Positions 1 through 8,290 of a DNA stretch of 46,915 bases are shown here, in pieces (the first letter of the stretch is position 1; every line of letters starts with the position of its first letter). The stretch is from Janibacter hoylei PVAS-1 (GTDB taxonomy: Bacteria > Actinomycetota > Actinomycetes > Actinomycetales > Dermatophilaceae). Under the pieces are notes generated by a model. The model was not told the DNA's origin and made no database searches. It worked only from the letters and a program-made list of their open reading frames with translations. The stretch spans positions 1-46,915 of the forward strand of contig NZ_ALWX01000025.1 of assembly GCF_000297495.1 (NCBI RefSeq), in the 5' to 3' direction. A program made the translations under genes and the position numbers.

Positions 1-1144
1 CAGCACCGCCCCCCGCTCCTGCCGCCGCACCGGACCCTGCGCTGGTGCCGGCACCAGCGGTGCCAGCGCTGCCGGTGCCGCTGGCGGCGGCCGGTGCCGG
101 GGTGCGCGGCGACGGGCTGCCGCCTGGTCCGCCGCCGGACACCTTTCCGCCTCCCGGGTCGCCGCCCTGGGGGTCATCGAGAACCTTCTTCGGCTCGCCG
201 CCGCCGGGGGTCTTGGAGGGCAGCGGGAGGGGACGGTTGAGGGCGTTCTTGGCTTCCTGCTCGGTGCCCATCTGCTGGTAGAGGTCGAAGCCGATGAACG
301 ACACGAACCGGTAGGCCATGTACGGGGCGAAGGCCGCGATTCCCATCAGCACGATCCCGGTGATCGGCTCGGTGACCGCGGTGATGTCCGCCTCGATGGG
401 GGTGGCGATCTGGGTGATCGCCAGCAGGAAGATCACCACGAGCACGAGCTTGGACACGATCAGAGCGATCACGAACGCGGCCCACTTGCCGATCCACCCC
501 TTGGTGGCATCCCACGAGGCGCCGGCGAACGCGATCGGCGCGAGCACGACCCCGACCAGCAGCAGCGCCTTGCGGATCAGCAGCGAGAACCAGACGATGA
601 AGACCGCGGCGATCATCAGCCCGGCCAGGAAGATCGTGACGATCGCGCCGACACCGGGAGCGGCGATGTTGATGCCGGTCAGTCCGGCGGCGAGCAGGAT
701 GATCTTGTCGCCCATCGTCTCGGTGGTCTCCCCGGATGCCTGGATGATGCCGATGCAGAGCTGGTCCACGATCTCCAGCGCGAGCGCGGTCAGCGTGACC
801 ACGACGAACGCGCCGAGCACCGACTTCGCCGCTCCGAGCGCGGCACGAGACAGTGCGGTCGGGTCGCGCTTGATGAGCCCGGTGATGAGTTGCAGGCAGA
901 AGAAGATCAGCACCAGGAACACGCCGATGCCGAAGATCAGGTTGTAGACGTTGGTGAACCCATCGGTTTGGACGTCGACCAGGGTGGTCGTGTCGAACAC
1001 CGCCCACATCGCCTCGATCAGCCAGCCGGCCGCGCCGCCCATCGCCTGGGCGAGCCAGTCGAACGGGGCAGCCACGACCGTCGCGGCAGCTTCCCCGGCC
1101 ACATCGCACACCGACGAGATGACCGGCACATCGCAGACACCCAT
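1..1144 (-). CDS. TrbL/VirB6-like conjugal transfer membrane protein (3' end outside the window)
   Basis: Probable polytopic inner-membrane channel component of a type IV conjugation system. The ATG at 1144 has AGGAG just upstream; 381 codons are visible and the gene runs off the left edge. After a short N-terminus with a hydrophobic stretch there are several long hydrophobic segments (for example VYNLIFGIGVFLVLIFF, and a cluster around IVTIFLAGLMIAAVFIVWF), the pattern of TrbL/VirB6. The last ~90 visible residues are a Gly/Ala/Pro/Ser-rich tail, common in actinobacterial versions. It follows the two small pilin-like genes in the same orientation, as expected for a transfer operon. The family name rests on topology and context, not on a diagnostic motif. 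Confidence 0.72.
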   Translation of the reverse strand, partial: MGVCDVPVISSVCDVAGEAAATVVAAPFDWLAQAMGGAAGWLIEAMWAVFDTTTLVDVQTDGFTNVYNLIFGIGVFLVLIFFCLQLITGLIKRDPTALSRAALGAAKSVLGAFVVVTLTALALEIVDQLCIGIIQASGETTETMGDKIILLAAGLTGINIAAPGVGAIVTIFLAGLMIAAVFIVWFSLLIRKALLLVGVVLAPIAFAGASWDATKGWIGKWAAFVIALIVSKLVLVVIFLLAITQIATPIEADITAVTEPITGIVLMGIAAFAPYMAYRFVSFIGFDLYQQMGTEQEAKNALNRPLPLPSKTPGGGEPKKVLDDPQGGDPGGGKVSGGGPGGSPSPRTPAPAAASGTGSAGTAGAGTSAGSGAAAGAGGGA

Positions 1145-1174
1145 CGTGAATCTCCTGTCGTGTCGGGGCCGGCC

Positions 1175-1444
1175 TCAGACGGCCTGGCCGACGTCCCAGA
1201 AGAAGTTGACGAGCGTCACTGCGGCGCCGCAGATCACCGCGGCGCCGCAGGAGATCAGCACGCCGAGCTTCCCTCGCCCGGACAGGTGCGGGTTGGAGCT
1301 GTTGGCGCCGTAGGCCCACACGATCGCGGACACGATCAGCGCCAGGACGGACAGGATGAGGCCGACCGTCATCACGGCGCCGACGATGGCGCGGAGCTGT
1401 TCGATGCCGGGCAGGCCGGAGCTGTTGGGGTCGATGTCGATCAC
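1175..1444 (-). CDS. Pilin-sized two-TM conjugation protein (DUF6112-like), copy 1
   Basis: An 89-residue protein with two hydrophobic segments (about residues 22-46 and 60-83) separated by a short basic loop, the size and topology of TrbC/VirB2-like pilin subunits. It most resembles the small DUF6112-type proteins of actinobacterial ICEs; I recall that family from memory and have not checked it. It starts at GTG 1444 with GAGGGAG upstream. It lies between a paralogous copy (1535-1804) and the TrbL-like gene. Both copies share the N-terminal G(L/I)xx(I/L)EQ-type segment, the AIxWAxGA motif and a GKxGVL segment, so they arose by tandem duplication. No cleavable signal peptide is obvious. Confidence 0.68.
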   Translation of the reverse strand: MIDIDPNSSGLPGIEQLRAIVGAVMTVGLILSVLALIVSAIVWAYGANSSNPHLSGRGKLGVLISCGAAVICGAAVTLVNFFWDVGQAV

Positions 1445-1534
1445 GGCGGTTACTCCCTCGCTGAGCGGATGGCTGGTTCAGCGGCGAGGTGAGCCAGTTG
1501 CCCCCTGAGGGCCGCGTCTGCCTGCGCGCGGGGG

Positions 1535-1804
1535 TCAGAGCTGGCGGCCGAGGACGATCAGCCAGTTCACCCACGCCACCCCAGCACCGGCGAGCACGGC
1601 GGCACCGGCCCCGACGAGCACCCCGACCCGGCCCTTGGAGGCCAGCGAGTGGTTGCCGTGCGACGCGCCCAGCGCCCAGCAGATCGCCGAGACGACGATC
1701 ATCAGCACCGCGACGACGAGCACGATCGTGAGCAGCGCACCGATCACCTGTTCCAGGTCACCGATCCCGGCCAGGCCGTCGAAGTCGGGGAACACGTCCA
1801 TCAC
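1535..1804 (-). CDS. Pilin-sized two-TM conjugation protein (DUF6112-like), copy 2
   Basis: An 89-residue paralogue of the next gene downstream. It has the same layout: an acidic N-terminus with an LEQVIGALLTIVLVV membrane segment, an AICWALGASHGN turn, a basic KGRVGVL segment and a second membrane helix ending in VNWLIVLG. The start can be GTG 1804 or ATG 1801. The ATG overlaps the TGA stop of the hydrolase gene upstream (TGATG), so translational coupling is likely. The probable role is a VirB2/TrbC-like pilus or channel subunit; this is inferred from size, topology and operon position. Confidence 0.68.
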   Translation of the reverse strand: MMDVFPDFDGLAGIGDLEQVIGALLTIVLVVAVLMIVVSAICWALGASHGNHSLASKGRVGVLVGAGAAVLAGAGVAWVNWLIVLGRQL

Positions 1805-3456
1805 GCACCGGCCTTGACGGTGACGTGGAGGTGGTCGAAGTGTCCGCCGGTCACGTCACCGGGGTCGTGGCTTCCGCCGCCGTCGTAGTCGCGCCAGCCT
1901 TCCCCATCGCGGGCGACCGACCAGATGCGGCCCTGCCAGATCAGGTACTCCACGCCCAGGGTCTCGGCGTGGTCTTTCATCCAGTTCGTCACCCGCCATC
2001 CGTCCTCGAGTTGCGCGGGTGTGGGATAGGTCCCGATGCGGTTGCCGAAGGTGATGTCGCAGGCGCGTCCCAGCGGGTGCTCGGAGGTGGTGCCGGGCCG
2101 GGGCGAGTAGCAGGCCCAGCCGGTGTCGGGGAACCCTGCGCGGGCTTGGGCCACGAGGTGCGCCATCCGGGCGGTGATCTGCCCGTCGCGGGTGGGGTCG
2201 TCCACTAGCCGGTCGGGGTCGCCGTCGACCGGGGCGGGTTCGCCCGCGGTGCCGCCGGGGGTGTCGCAGCCGGCGGGGGTGCCGACGGCGGCTTCGGGCA
2301 GGTCGGCGGCGTTGTGCGCGTTGAGCCACGCGGCGGCGTCGACGGCCTCGCCGTGGGTGCCGCCGGGGCGGACCTCGAAGTGCAGATGCGGTCCGGTGGA
2401 GTTGCCGGAGCTGCCGACATCGCCGATGTGCTGCCCGGCGACCACCCGGTCACCGGCTGAGGCGTGGAGGCCGGATTCCCACATGTGGGCGTAGGCGGTC
2501 GCCACCGTCTGGCCGTCGATCTGATGCTCGATGACGATCAGCCCGCCGTAGCCGCCGGAGAACTCCGCGACGGTCACGGTGCCGTCCGCGGCGGCGAGGA
2601 TCGGGGTGCCGTCGGGGGCGGCGAGGTCGGTGCCGGTGTGGAACGACGACTCTCCGGTGATCGGGTGGACTCGTGGCCCGAACTCGCTGGTGAGCACCCA
2701 GGTTCCCTCCGGCAGCGGGAACACCACCCGCGCGGACTGTGCCACCGGACCCGCCGCGACCGCGGACCTCGCCGGACCGGCCGAGCCGGATGCGTCGGTT
2801 CCGTCGCTGGCGGCGCCGGTGAGGGCATCAAGGATCGCGTCGGCGACTGGCTGGTAGTTGCGGTAGCGGTCCGGGTAGGCGCTGACTTCGACGGCTTGGG
2901 CGGCTTCGCCGGGGTCCATCTGCTGCCAGCCCGGGATGTCCAGCAGCCCCCGCGGGCTCGGGTAGTTCGGGCCGTCCGGTCCGCCGAAGAACGCCCGCGC
3001 CTGGTAGTTCGGGTCCATCAGCTCCGCGACGGTGCCCCACCCGGATTGCGGTCGCATCTGGAACAGGCCGAGCGAGTCGTGATCCGAGCCGTTGCCGTCG
3101 TTGGGGTAGTTCCCGCTGTCGGGGTAGGCGCCGGTGTTCGCCAACTGCCGCAGCGTGCTCTCGGCCAGCGCGGCCATCAGCGCGATCGTGATGCCGGGCC
3201 GGCCGACGCCCTCGATCCCGCCGCCGATCGTGATGATGGTGGCCGCGTGCGTGAGCTGCTGCCGGTTCAGGGTGAACGTCTCACCGTTCGCGGTCGTGAC
3301 CGTCAGCGACTCCGGGACCGTCCCGACGGTCACCGATCCGCCGGGAGTCGCGCAGTTCGCGGCGGCGGGATTCATCAGCACGCCGATGCCGACCAGCCCC
3401 AGCATGGGGCCGAGCAGCAGCAGCGCGAGGATGGCGGCGGTGAGCTTCTTCAACAC
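1801..3456 (-). CDS. Conjugation cell-wall hydrolase: lysozyme-like + M23 peptidase + C-terminal carboxypeptidase-like domain
   Basis: A 551-residue exported enzyme predicted to open peptidoglycan for the transfer channel (VirB1-like role). It has an N-terminal signal/anchor (residues ~5-30, LAALLLLGPMLGLVG-like). Residues ~75-210 hold a lysozyme/transglycosylase-like region (ALAESTLRQLAN, SLGLFQMRP, GWGT). Residues ~250-370 hold a peptidase M23/LytM domain with the zinc motifs HTGTD and HLHFE. The ~110 C-terminal residues carry HPLGRACDI and FDHLHV, resembling the ARB-07466/D-Ala-D-Ala carboxypeptidase-like fold seen in actinobacterial hydrolases. It starts at GTG 3456, 15 nt after the preceding gene. 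Three wall-active modules on one chain suit a thick Gram-positive wall. Confidence 0.85.
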   Translation of the reverse strand: MLKKLTAAILALLLLGPMLGLVGIGVLMNPAAANCATPGGSVTVGTVPESLTVTTANGETFTLNRQQLTHAATIITIGGGIEGVGRPGITIALMAALAESTLRQLANTGAYPDSGNYPNDGNGSDHDSLGLFQMRPQSGWGTVAELMDPNYQARAFFGGPDGPNYPSPRGLLDIPGWQQMDPGEAAQAVEVSAYPDRYRNYQPVADAILDALTGAASDGTDASGSAGPARSAVAAGPVAQSARVVFPLPEGTWVLTSEFGPRVHPITGESSFHTGTDLAAPDGTPILAAADGTVTVAEFSGGYGGLIVIEHQIDGQTVATAYAHMWESGLHASAGDRVVAGQHIGDVGSSGNSTGPHLHFEVRPGGTHGEAVDAAAWLNAHNAADLPEAAVGTPAGCDTPGGTAGEPAPVDGDPDRLVDDPTRDGQITARMAHLVAQARAGFPDTGWACYSPRPGTTSEHPLGRACDITFGNRIGTYPTPAQLEDGWRVTNWMKDHAETLGVEYLIWQGRIWSVARDGEGWRDYDGGGSHDPGDVTGGHFDHLHVTVKAGA

Positions 3457-3471
3457 GGCAGGACCCGGTGG

Positions 3472-4161
3472 CTATCGGAGCGGGTTGTCGAGCTGGGACA
3501 GGCGCAGCAGATGACACAGGCCGGTGCGGAACTGCGGCGCCGGCGGCGGGCAGGCCAGGAACACCGTGAACGACACCGACTGCTCAGCCGTGACCGGTTC
3601 GCCGTTCCAGACGCCCGCGCGGTGGCGGGTGCCCTCGATCGTGACCGCGGTGGCACCAGGCGCGAGCTGGCCGGGCTGGGCTTGCTCGACCGCCTGATCC
3701 CATGCCTCCGGTACGAACGAGCGGTCGATGACCAGGCGCTGGGTGGTGGCGTACTGGCGCAGCTCGATCCACGTCTCACGGGAGGGCAGGTAGGCGGCGA
3801 TGTCCGAGCCGAGTCCGGCCTGCTCGGTGCCGGAGGGGTCGCCGACCTCCAAGATTCCGGCGGAGTAGTCCAGCGGCATCAGCCCGGAGCCGGTGTCCCA
3901 CCCGAACAGCGCTTCCGCGACGTTGCGGGCGAACTGATCCGGGTCGTGCGAGGGCAACACTCGCGGTGGCCCCGGCGCCGCCGGGCCGGTCTCGTCGAGC
4001 GCGGTGACGGTCGGCGCCGGTGCGGGTGCGCCGTCACGGGGTGGTCGTGGGCCGGTGAGGAGCCCGTAGACGCCGACACCGACGAGGAGCAGCAGGGCGA
4101 GCCCGGCGGCGATCACGGCGATCAGCCGGCCACGGGACCAGGATGCGAGATTCGTCTTCAT
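3472..4161 (-). CDS. Membrane-anchored conjugation protein of unknown function
   Basis: A 229-residue protein with one N-terminal transmembrane helix (residues ~12-34, rich in Leu/Val/Gly), then a Pro/Ala-rich linker and an extracytoplasmic domain of ~180 residues. That topology fits a VirB8/TraH-like or channel-associated assembly protein, but I see no signature that settles the family. I chose ATG 4161 (MKTNLASW) because a GGCGGG element precedes it and the helix then sits at a normal distance; an upstream GTG at 4191 would add ten polar residues. It sits between the parB-like gene and the wall hydrolase in the same operon. Confidence 0.6.
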   Translation of the reverse strand: MKTNLASWSRGRLIAVIAAGLALLLLVGVGVYGLLTGPRPPRDGAPAPAPTVTALDETGPAAPGPPRVLPSHDPDQFARNVAEALFGWDTGSGLMPLDYSAGILEVGDPSGTEQAGLGSDIAAYLPSRETWIELRQYATTQRLVIDRSFVPEAWDQAVEQAQPGQLAPGATAVTIEGTRHRAGVWNGEPVTAEQSVSFTVFLACPPPAPQFRTGLCHLLRLSQLDNPLR

Positions 4162-4207
4162 ACCCGCCAGGTGCGCCCGCCCGTGACACACCGGGACCCG
4201 GAGTAGT

Positions 4208-5219
4208 TCAGAGTGCGCGTAGCAGCGGCTGGTCGGGCTGGGTCGCGGTGCGGGCGGTGCGGAGCCGGTCAGCGAAGGCCATCGTGCCTTCGACGGCGGC
4301 GAAGAACACCTCGATCTGCTCGTCGGTCAGGTCCGTCGCCAGTTCGTCCACGTCGTAGTGCGTCCACCACGCGTCCAGCCCGCCCCAGGTCAGCACGAAC
4401 GCGCGCACCGAGAACCGTGCCGGACCCGCGTCCCCGTCAGCGGGTCGCGCCTCGGATACGGCCCGTTTCGGAGCCTTGCCGCGCCGGGTGGTATGGACGC
4501 GGGCGAGTGCTTCGTCGGCCAGCTCGTGCAGCCGCCGGTCCCGCTCAGCGCCGGTGTCGGAGTGTGCGTCCCGGAGACGCTGGAGGATCGGGATGACCGG
4601 CGCGCCGGCCTCGATCCGCGCCAGCCCGTCGCGGGCCTGGCCGCGCAGCGCCTCAGAGACGGAAGGGTCGTCGGTCAGGCGTTGCAGGAACCCGATCTGC
4701 TCCAGCCGCGTGTAGGACAACGAGCCGGTCACCATCCGCGCTGCTTGCGCGCGGGCATCGCCGAGCGGGCCGGGGGCTGGTGGTCCCGCCGAATCGGCGG
4801 GACCATGCTTCCCGGGCTCGTGGCCGTCCTGGAACTGGGTGGCCGCCTTCCTGCGGGCGGCGTCCTCGGCGATGAGTTCCTTGATCTCCCGGTACAGCCC
4901 GGCCGCCTCGATCGGGGTGAGGGACTTGTGGAGCTGGTTGTCGTCCTGTTCAGCGAGCAGATGACCGAGCCGGTCCGAGATGCCCGAGCGCACCCACACG
5001 CTGACGCGGCGGTGCCCGAGCTGCTTGATCGCCGCGAGCCGCCGCGCCCCCGCACACCAGCGTCCCGTCCGGGGTGATCGTCGGCGGCTGCAACAGGTCC
5101 TCCCGCTCGATCGACGCCGCCAGAGCGTCGAGGTCGCCCAGGTCGGTGCGGTGCCGGCGACCGACGGTGATGGAGTCCACCGTCCGCTCCAGCTCGATCC
5201 GCCCGTCCGGGGTACTCAT
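4208..5219 (-). pseudogene. ParB-like partition/transfer protein, frame broken by one extra base in a C run
   Basis: The ATG at 5219 gives a ParB N-terminal domain (VDSITVGRRHR, then LGDLDALAASIEREDLLQPP). At the C5 run 5047-5051 (plus strand) the frame breaks. Removing one base continues as CGARRLAAIKQLGHRRV, the ParB GxRRxxA motif, into the second frame (WVRSGISDRLGHLLAEQ, SLTPIEAAGLYREI), which contains the ParB helix-turn-helix region. The whole gene would be about 336 residues. The C-terminal ~90 residues (FSVRAFVLTWGGLDAWW onward) are element-specific. Its start overlaps the upstream gene's stop (ATGA). It may be a true frameshift or a homopolymer sequencing error; the intact motifs on both sides favour the latter. 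Confidence 0.8.
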
Positions 5220-6130
5220 CTGGCACCTCGCGACGTGTCGGTGCCGCGCGCGTTCGTGCCGGGTGCCGCCAGCGACAGGGTGAGCACGAGGTCGTCGTCG
5301 CGCAAAAGCACCGGGAGCGTCTCACCGATCAGCAGCCGCAGCAGGATGCCCCGTCCGGCGCCGGTCGTCGCGAGTTCCGCCGCGGGGCTGCCCAGCAGCG
5401 CACGCAGCAGCACCGCCCAGGTCCGGCCCGGCATGTCGAGCAACGCGCGGGCGTGCTTGTCACGCCGCAGCGTCTCGTAGGCGGTGTGCCGGTTCCCGAC
5501 CCGGGTCAGCGTCCCGCAGACATGCTCCACCGCCGCCCGCGCGGTCCCCGCAGGCCAGCCCAGCAGCACCAGCAGCGTGATCGCATCCTCGACCGCCGCG
5601 GTCGCCGACGTCGGTTCCGACCCGTCCCGCCCTGCCTCGTCACCGTGTTCCTCGCCGTGCCCGGTGGTGTCGTGCGGGTCGGTGATCTGGAAGGCGGGGT
5701 GGTAGTCGTCCAGCGGGTTCTCCCGGTCGGAGAGCCGTTCGGGGTCGTGGAACACCGAGTAGCGGGGCCGGCGCGCCTGGTGGGTCGAGCACAGCAGCCC
5801 TTGGCCGCGTTCCTCGGCGATGCAGGTGATCCGCACCGCGTGAGTGACCACCGCCCACGGGTCATCGGCGGTGCGGGCGGCCTTGCTGCGCATCACGTCG
5901 AACGCCGCTGACGCGGCCTCCCACGGGTCGAGCCGGTGCTTGTGCGCCAGGGCCGCGTACTTCTCGGCCGCGAACGCCATCAGCTCACCCGCCACGGGGT
6001 CCTGCTCCCACGCGCCACGACCCGCGGCGTGGAGCCGGTGCAGCAGCGCGCGCAGCCCCTCGCTGCTGCGGTAATCCTCCGCCCGTTCGCCGCTGTTCGT
6101 CGTGCCGGTGGTCTTGGTGTCGTCGGTCAT
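5216..6130 (-). CDS. ICE hypothetical protein (304 aa)
   Basis: I do not recognise a family. The ATG at 6130 has a near-perfect AGGAGGTG eight bases upstream, so I prefer it to the longer reading to 6208. The protein is soluble, Ala/Arg/Asp-rich, with helical N- and C-terminal halves, a conserved-looking SVFHDPERLSDRENPLDDYHP segment near the middle and a low-complexity Asp/Glu/Gly linker. Its stop overlaps the parB start (ATGA), so the two are probably translated together; a role in element maintenance or transfer regulation is inferred from that position only. Confidence 0.55.
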   Translation of the reverse strand: MTDDTKTTGTTNSGERAEDYRSSEGLRALLHRLHAAGRGAWEQDPVAGELMAFAAEKYAALAHKHRLDPWEAASAAFDVMRSKAARTADDPWAVVTHAVRITCIAEERGQGLLCSTHQARRPRYSVFHDPERLSDRENPLDDYHPAFQITDPHDTTGHGEEHGDEAGRDGSEPTSATAAVEDAITLLVLLGWPAGTARAAVEHVCGTLTRVGNRHTAYETLRRDKHARALLDMPGRTWAVLLRALLGSPAAELATTGAGRGILLRLLIGETLPVLLRDDDLVLTLSLAAPGTNARGTDTSRGAR

Positions 6131-6224
6131 GGTTGGGGCACCTCCTGGCGGGCAGGTGCGCCCGCAGGTCCCTGCGGGTCTGACCTCCGCCAGCCAGGCG
6201 TCCACCACTGATCACCGCTCCCGG

Positions 6225-6635
6225 CTACCGCATCCCGACCCCGGAGCGGACCTGGGCTCGGTCGGTGCCGCCGCGACGCCCGAACGCCGACACCGGCGGC
6301 AGATGCCGGGCACGTTCGCTCGCCCTCTGCGCGCCCTTCTCGATCGGGGCGCGCAGACGGCGGCTCCCCGCGGCGGCGAGGTCGATGCCGCCGCGCGACA
6401 GCGCCCCGCCGGCGCGGGCGAACAGGTCGGTCGGGCGCACCCAGTCCACGCCCCGGCCCCGTACCTGCGCCAGCTTCTCCTTCGCGGCCCGGCGGGATGC
6501 GGCGTCCCTGATCGCGTCCGGCGTCCTCGTCGCCTCCGCATCCTCGGTCGGCGCGGTCGGTGTTCGTGGGGCGTCGTCCGGCACGCGATGCCGTCGGTAC
6601 TGCTCGGCCGGGTTCGTCTGGTCCTGGTCACTCAT
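6225..6635 (-). CDS. Small basic ICE hypothetical protein (136 aa)
   Basis: A strongly charged protein rich in Arg, Ala and Pro with no membrane segment and no domain I recognise. The start ATG 6635 has AAGGAGT upstream and overlaps the stop of the DUF2637 gene (ATGA), indicating translational coupling. The basic C-terminal half (RRLRAPIEKGAQRASERARH) could bind nucleic acid, but this is only a composition argument. Confidence 0.5.
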   Translation of the reverse strand: MSDQDQTNPAEQYRRHRVPDDAPRTPTAPTEDAEATRTPDAIRDAASRRAAKEKLAQVRGRGVDWVRPTDLFARAGGALSRGGIDLAAAGSRRLRAPIEKGAQRASERARHLPPVSAFGRRGGTDRAQVRSGVGMR

Positions 6636-7330
6636 GGCGTGACTCCTTCCCTTATGGGCTCGGACCCGGGCGGGCCGGCCTCATGGCTGTGGTGAGCGTC
6701 GGGACGCTCGGGGCGGGGCAGCCACCGGCCGACTGTCGAGGGATGCACCCCCAGGTGTCGGGCGATGGCCTTGTTCGACCACTCCCGCTCCCGTAGCTGC
6801 GCCGCCTGCGCCCGACGATCCGAACCAGCGTCCTCACCCGCCTCGAAGGGGCCGGGCGTGGCAGGCGGGGGTGCGGGTCGTTCGGGCTCGATGCCTGCCA
6901 CGGTGACCGTGGCGGGCGGCACCTCACCCGCTGTCTCTGGCGGTTCGGCGGGACGGGCGGCAGCGCGGGTCAGAACGACGGTCAGATGGGTGATCGCCAG
7001 CAGCACCACGGGCGGCACCGCGGCGACTGCAGCCGCGAGCGGGCCTGGCACGTCGGCGTCCGCGGCGACGACCGCATGCAGGGAGTTCGCCGTCACCGAC
7101 ACCGCCGCGCCGCCGATCAGCAGCGTCCACGGATACCAGGCCGCCTTCTCACCGGCGAGCGCGACCACGGCGACCGTGGACACCACGATCACGCCATCGA
7201 CGATCAGCGGCCACGCCCACGCTTGCCCCGCCCCTATCCCGGAGCGGCGGGCCAGGTCAGCCAGCGCGGTGAAGGACAGCCAGAACGCTCCGGTGGCGAT
7301 GAACACCGTCCCAGCAACGGAAGTGACCAC
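6632..7330 (-). CDS. DUF2637 (SpdB-like) membrane protein with C-terminal helix-turn-helix
   Basis: A 232-residue protein with four predicted transmembrane segments in residues 1-125 (for example WPLIVDGVIVVSTVAVVAL and PPVVLLAITHLTVVL), matching the DUF2637/SpdB arrangement common on actinobacterial plasmids and ICEs, where such proteins are linked to intramycelial or intercellular spread. The C-terminal ~50 residues (AAQLREREWSNKAIARHLGVHPSTVGRWL) contain a helix-turn-helix, so it may also bind DNA. It starts at GTG 7330; an in-frame stop lies shortly upstream, so the start cannot be much earlier. It sits between the primase and a small hypothetical gene. Confidence 0.75.
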   Translation of the reverse strand: MVTSVAGTVFIATGAFWLSFTALADLARRSGIGAGQAWAWPLIVDGVIVVSTVAVVALAGEKAAWYPWTLLIGGAAVSVTANSLHAVVAADADVPGPLAAAVAAVPPVVLLAITHLTVVLTRAAARPAEPPETAGEVPPATVTVAGIEPERPAPPPATPGPFEAGEDAGSDRRAQAAQLREREWSNKAIARHLGVHPSTVGRWLPRPERPDAHHSHEAGPPGSEPIREGVTP

Positions 7331-7357
7331 GGCCCAGCTCCGCCCCCGGCACCCTGT

Positions 7358-8290
7358 TCATCCCAGGCCCCTCACCGCGCCCGCCCACGACCCGGGGTCG
7401 CGTCGAGCGAACCCACCCGCCGGCGTGCTCGCTGAGGCGGAGCGTTCTCGGCGGGCGGCTCCCGCGTTGACGCTGCGGTAGGCGCTGTAGACGGTGCGGG
7501 TGATCTCCCGCTCGGCGAAGTCGGGCTGCTCGGCACGCACCAGCGCATCCAGGGCATCGGAGACCGGCACGTTCCCCTCAGCCAGGCGGCACGCGGCCCA
7601 GAACAGCTTGTAGTTCCGATCGCCCTTGATCTGCCGGGACAGCCACGCCGCCAGCCGGTCCGCGTTCTCCCGCCCCGACGCCTGCCCGCCTTCCCGCCCC
7701 GGGCGACGTGGCGGTGGCGGATCGAGGAAGTCACGTAGCCGCACCGCATCCACCGGCGCGACCGCACCGGCGGCCACTTGCTCGACCCGGTACGAGACCG
7801 AAGTAGCCTCCAGTCGCAGCGTCGAGGGGGGCGCGATGACGTAGCCTCCGTCCCCGCGGCAATCCACGCCGGCCTTGCCGACCGCCCACGACCGCTGCAC
7901 CCGGGCCGGGACGGCCGGGAAGTAGGCATGCCGACCCCCGGTGGGCGTGGTCACCGTCGCCAGCGGCGCCGGGATCAGACCCGCGCGAGCCGCCCGCGCA
8001 TATGCCGCGTACCCGTCGACGCCGTGCACGTCCACGTCGATCACGACCAGACCCGAGACGGCGCCGGTCGGGATGCCGATGTTCGCGCTCGGCTGCCACC
8101 GCCACCACTGCGCGACCTGGTGCGGGTCGGTTGTCGCGCGCCGGAAACCGGACGCGACGATCGGGGTCTTCTCGCCCGGCACGCACGGGAACACGGCCAC
8201 CCCGGCCCGTGCCAGCTCGCGTGCTGCAACCGGCAACGGCAGACCGTCGAGCCGGTCGAACACGGCGGCGAACGCCGAGGGGGCGACCAT
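7358..8290 (-). CDS. Bifunctional DNA primase/polymerase (Prim-Pol domain) of the ICE
   Basis: A replication protein with an archaeo-eukaryotic primase-type Prim-Pol N-terminal domain: the metal-binding segment VVIDVDVHG, the TPTGGRHAYF block and the DCRGDGGYVIAPPS block are present in family order within residues ~1-200. The C-terminal ~110 residues (ENADRLAAWLSRQIKGDRN onward) resemble the helical domain that often follows in phage and ICE versions. No helicase motifs are seen. It probably serves replication of the excised element. It starts at ATG 8290 (or GTG 8293); the ATG overlaps the TGA of the ardC-like gene. Confidence 0.85.
   Translation of the reverse strand: MVAPSAFAAVFDRLDGLPLPVAARELARAGVAVFPCVPGEKTPIVASGFRRATTDPHQVAQWWRWQPSANIGIPTGAVSGLVVIDVDVHGVDGYAAYARAARAGLIPAPLATVTTPTGGRHAYFPAVPARVQRSWAVGKAGVDCRGDGGYVIAPPSTLRLEATSVSYRVEQVAAGAVAPVDAVRLRDFLDPPPPRRPGREGGQASGRENADRLAAWLSRQIKGDRNYKLFWAACRLAEGNVPVSDALDALVRAEQPDFAEREITRTVYSAYRSVNAGAARRERSASASTPAGGFARRDPGSWAGAVRGLG

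Noticed and set aside
2464..4206. Long plus-strand frame opposite the conjugation genes
   Set aside because: A GC-rich antisense artefact with Arg/Gly/Val-rich composition and no domain; the minus strand carries the real genes.
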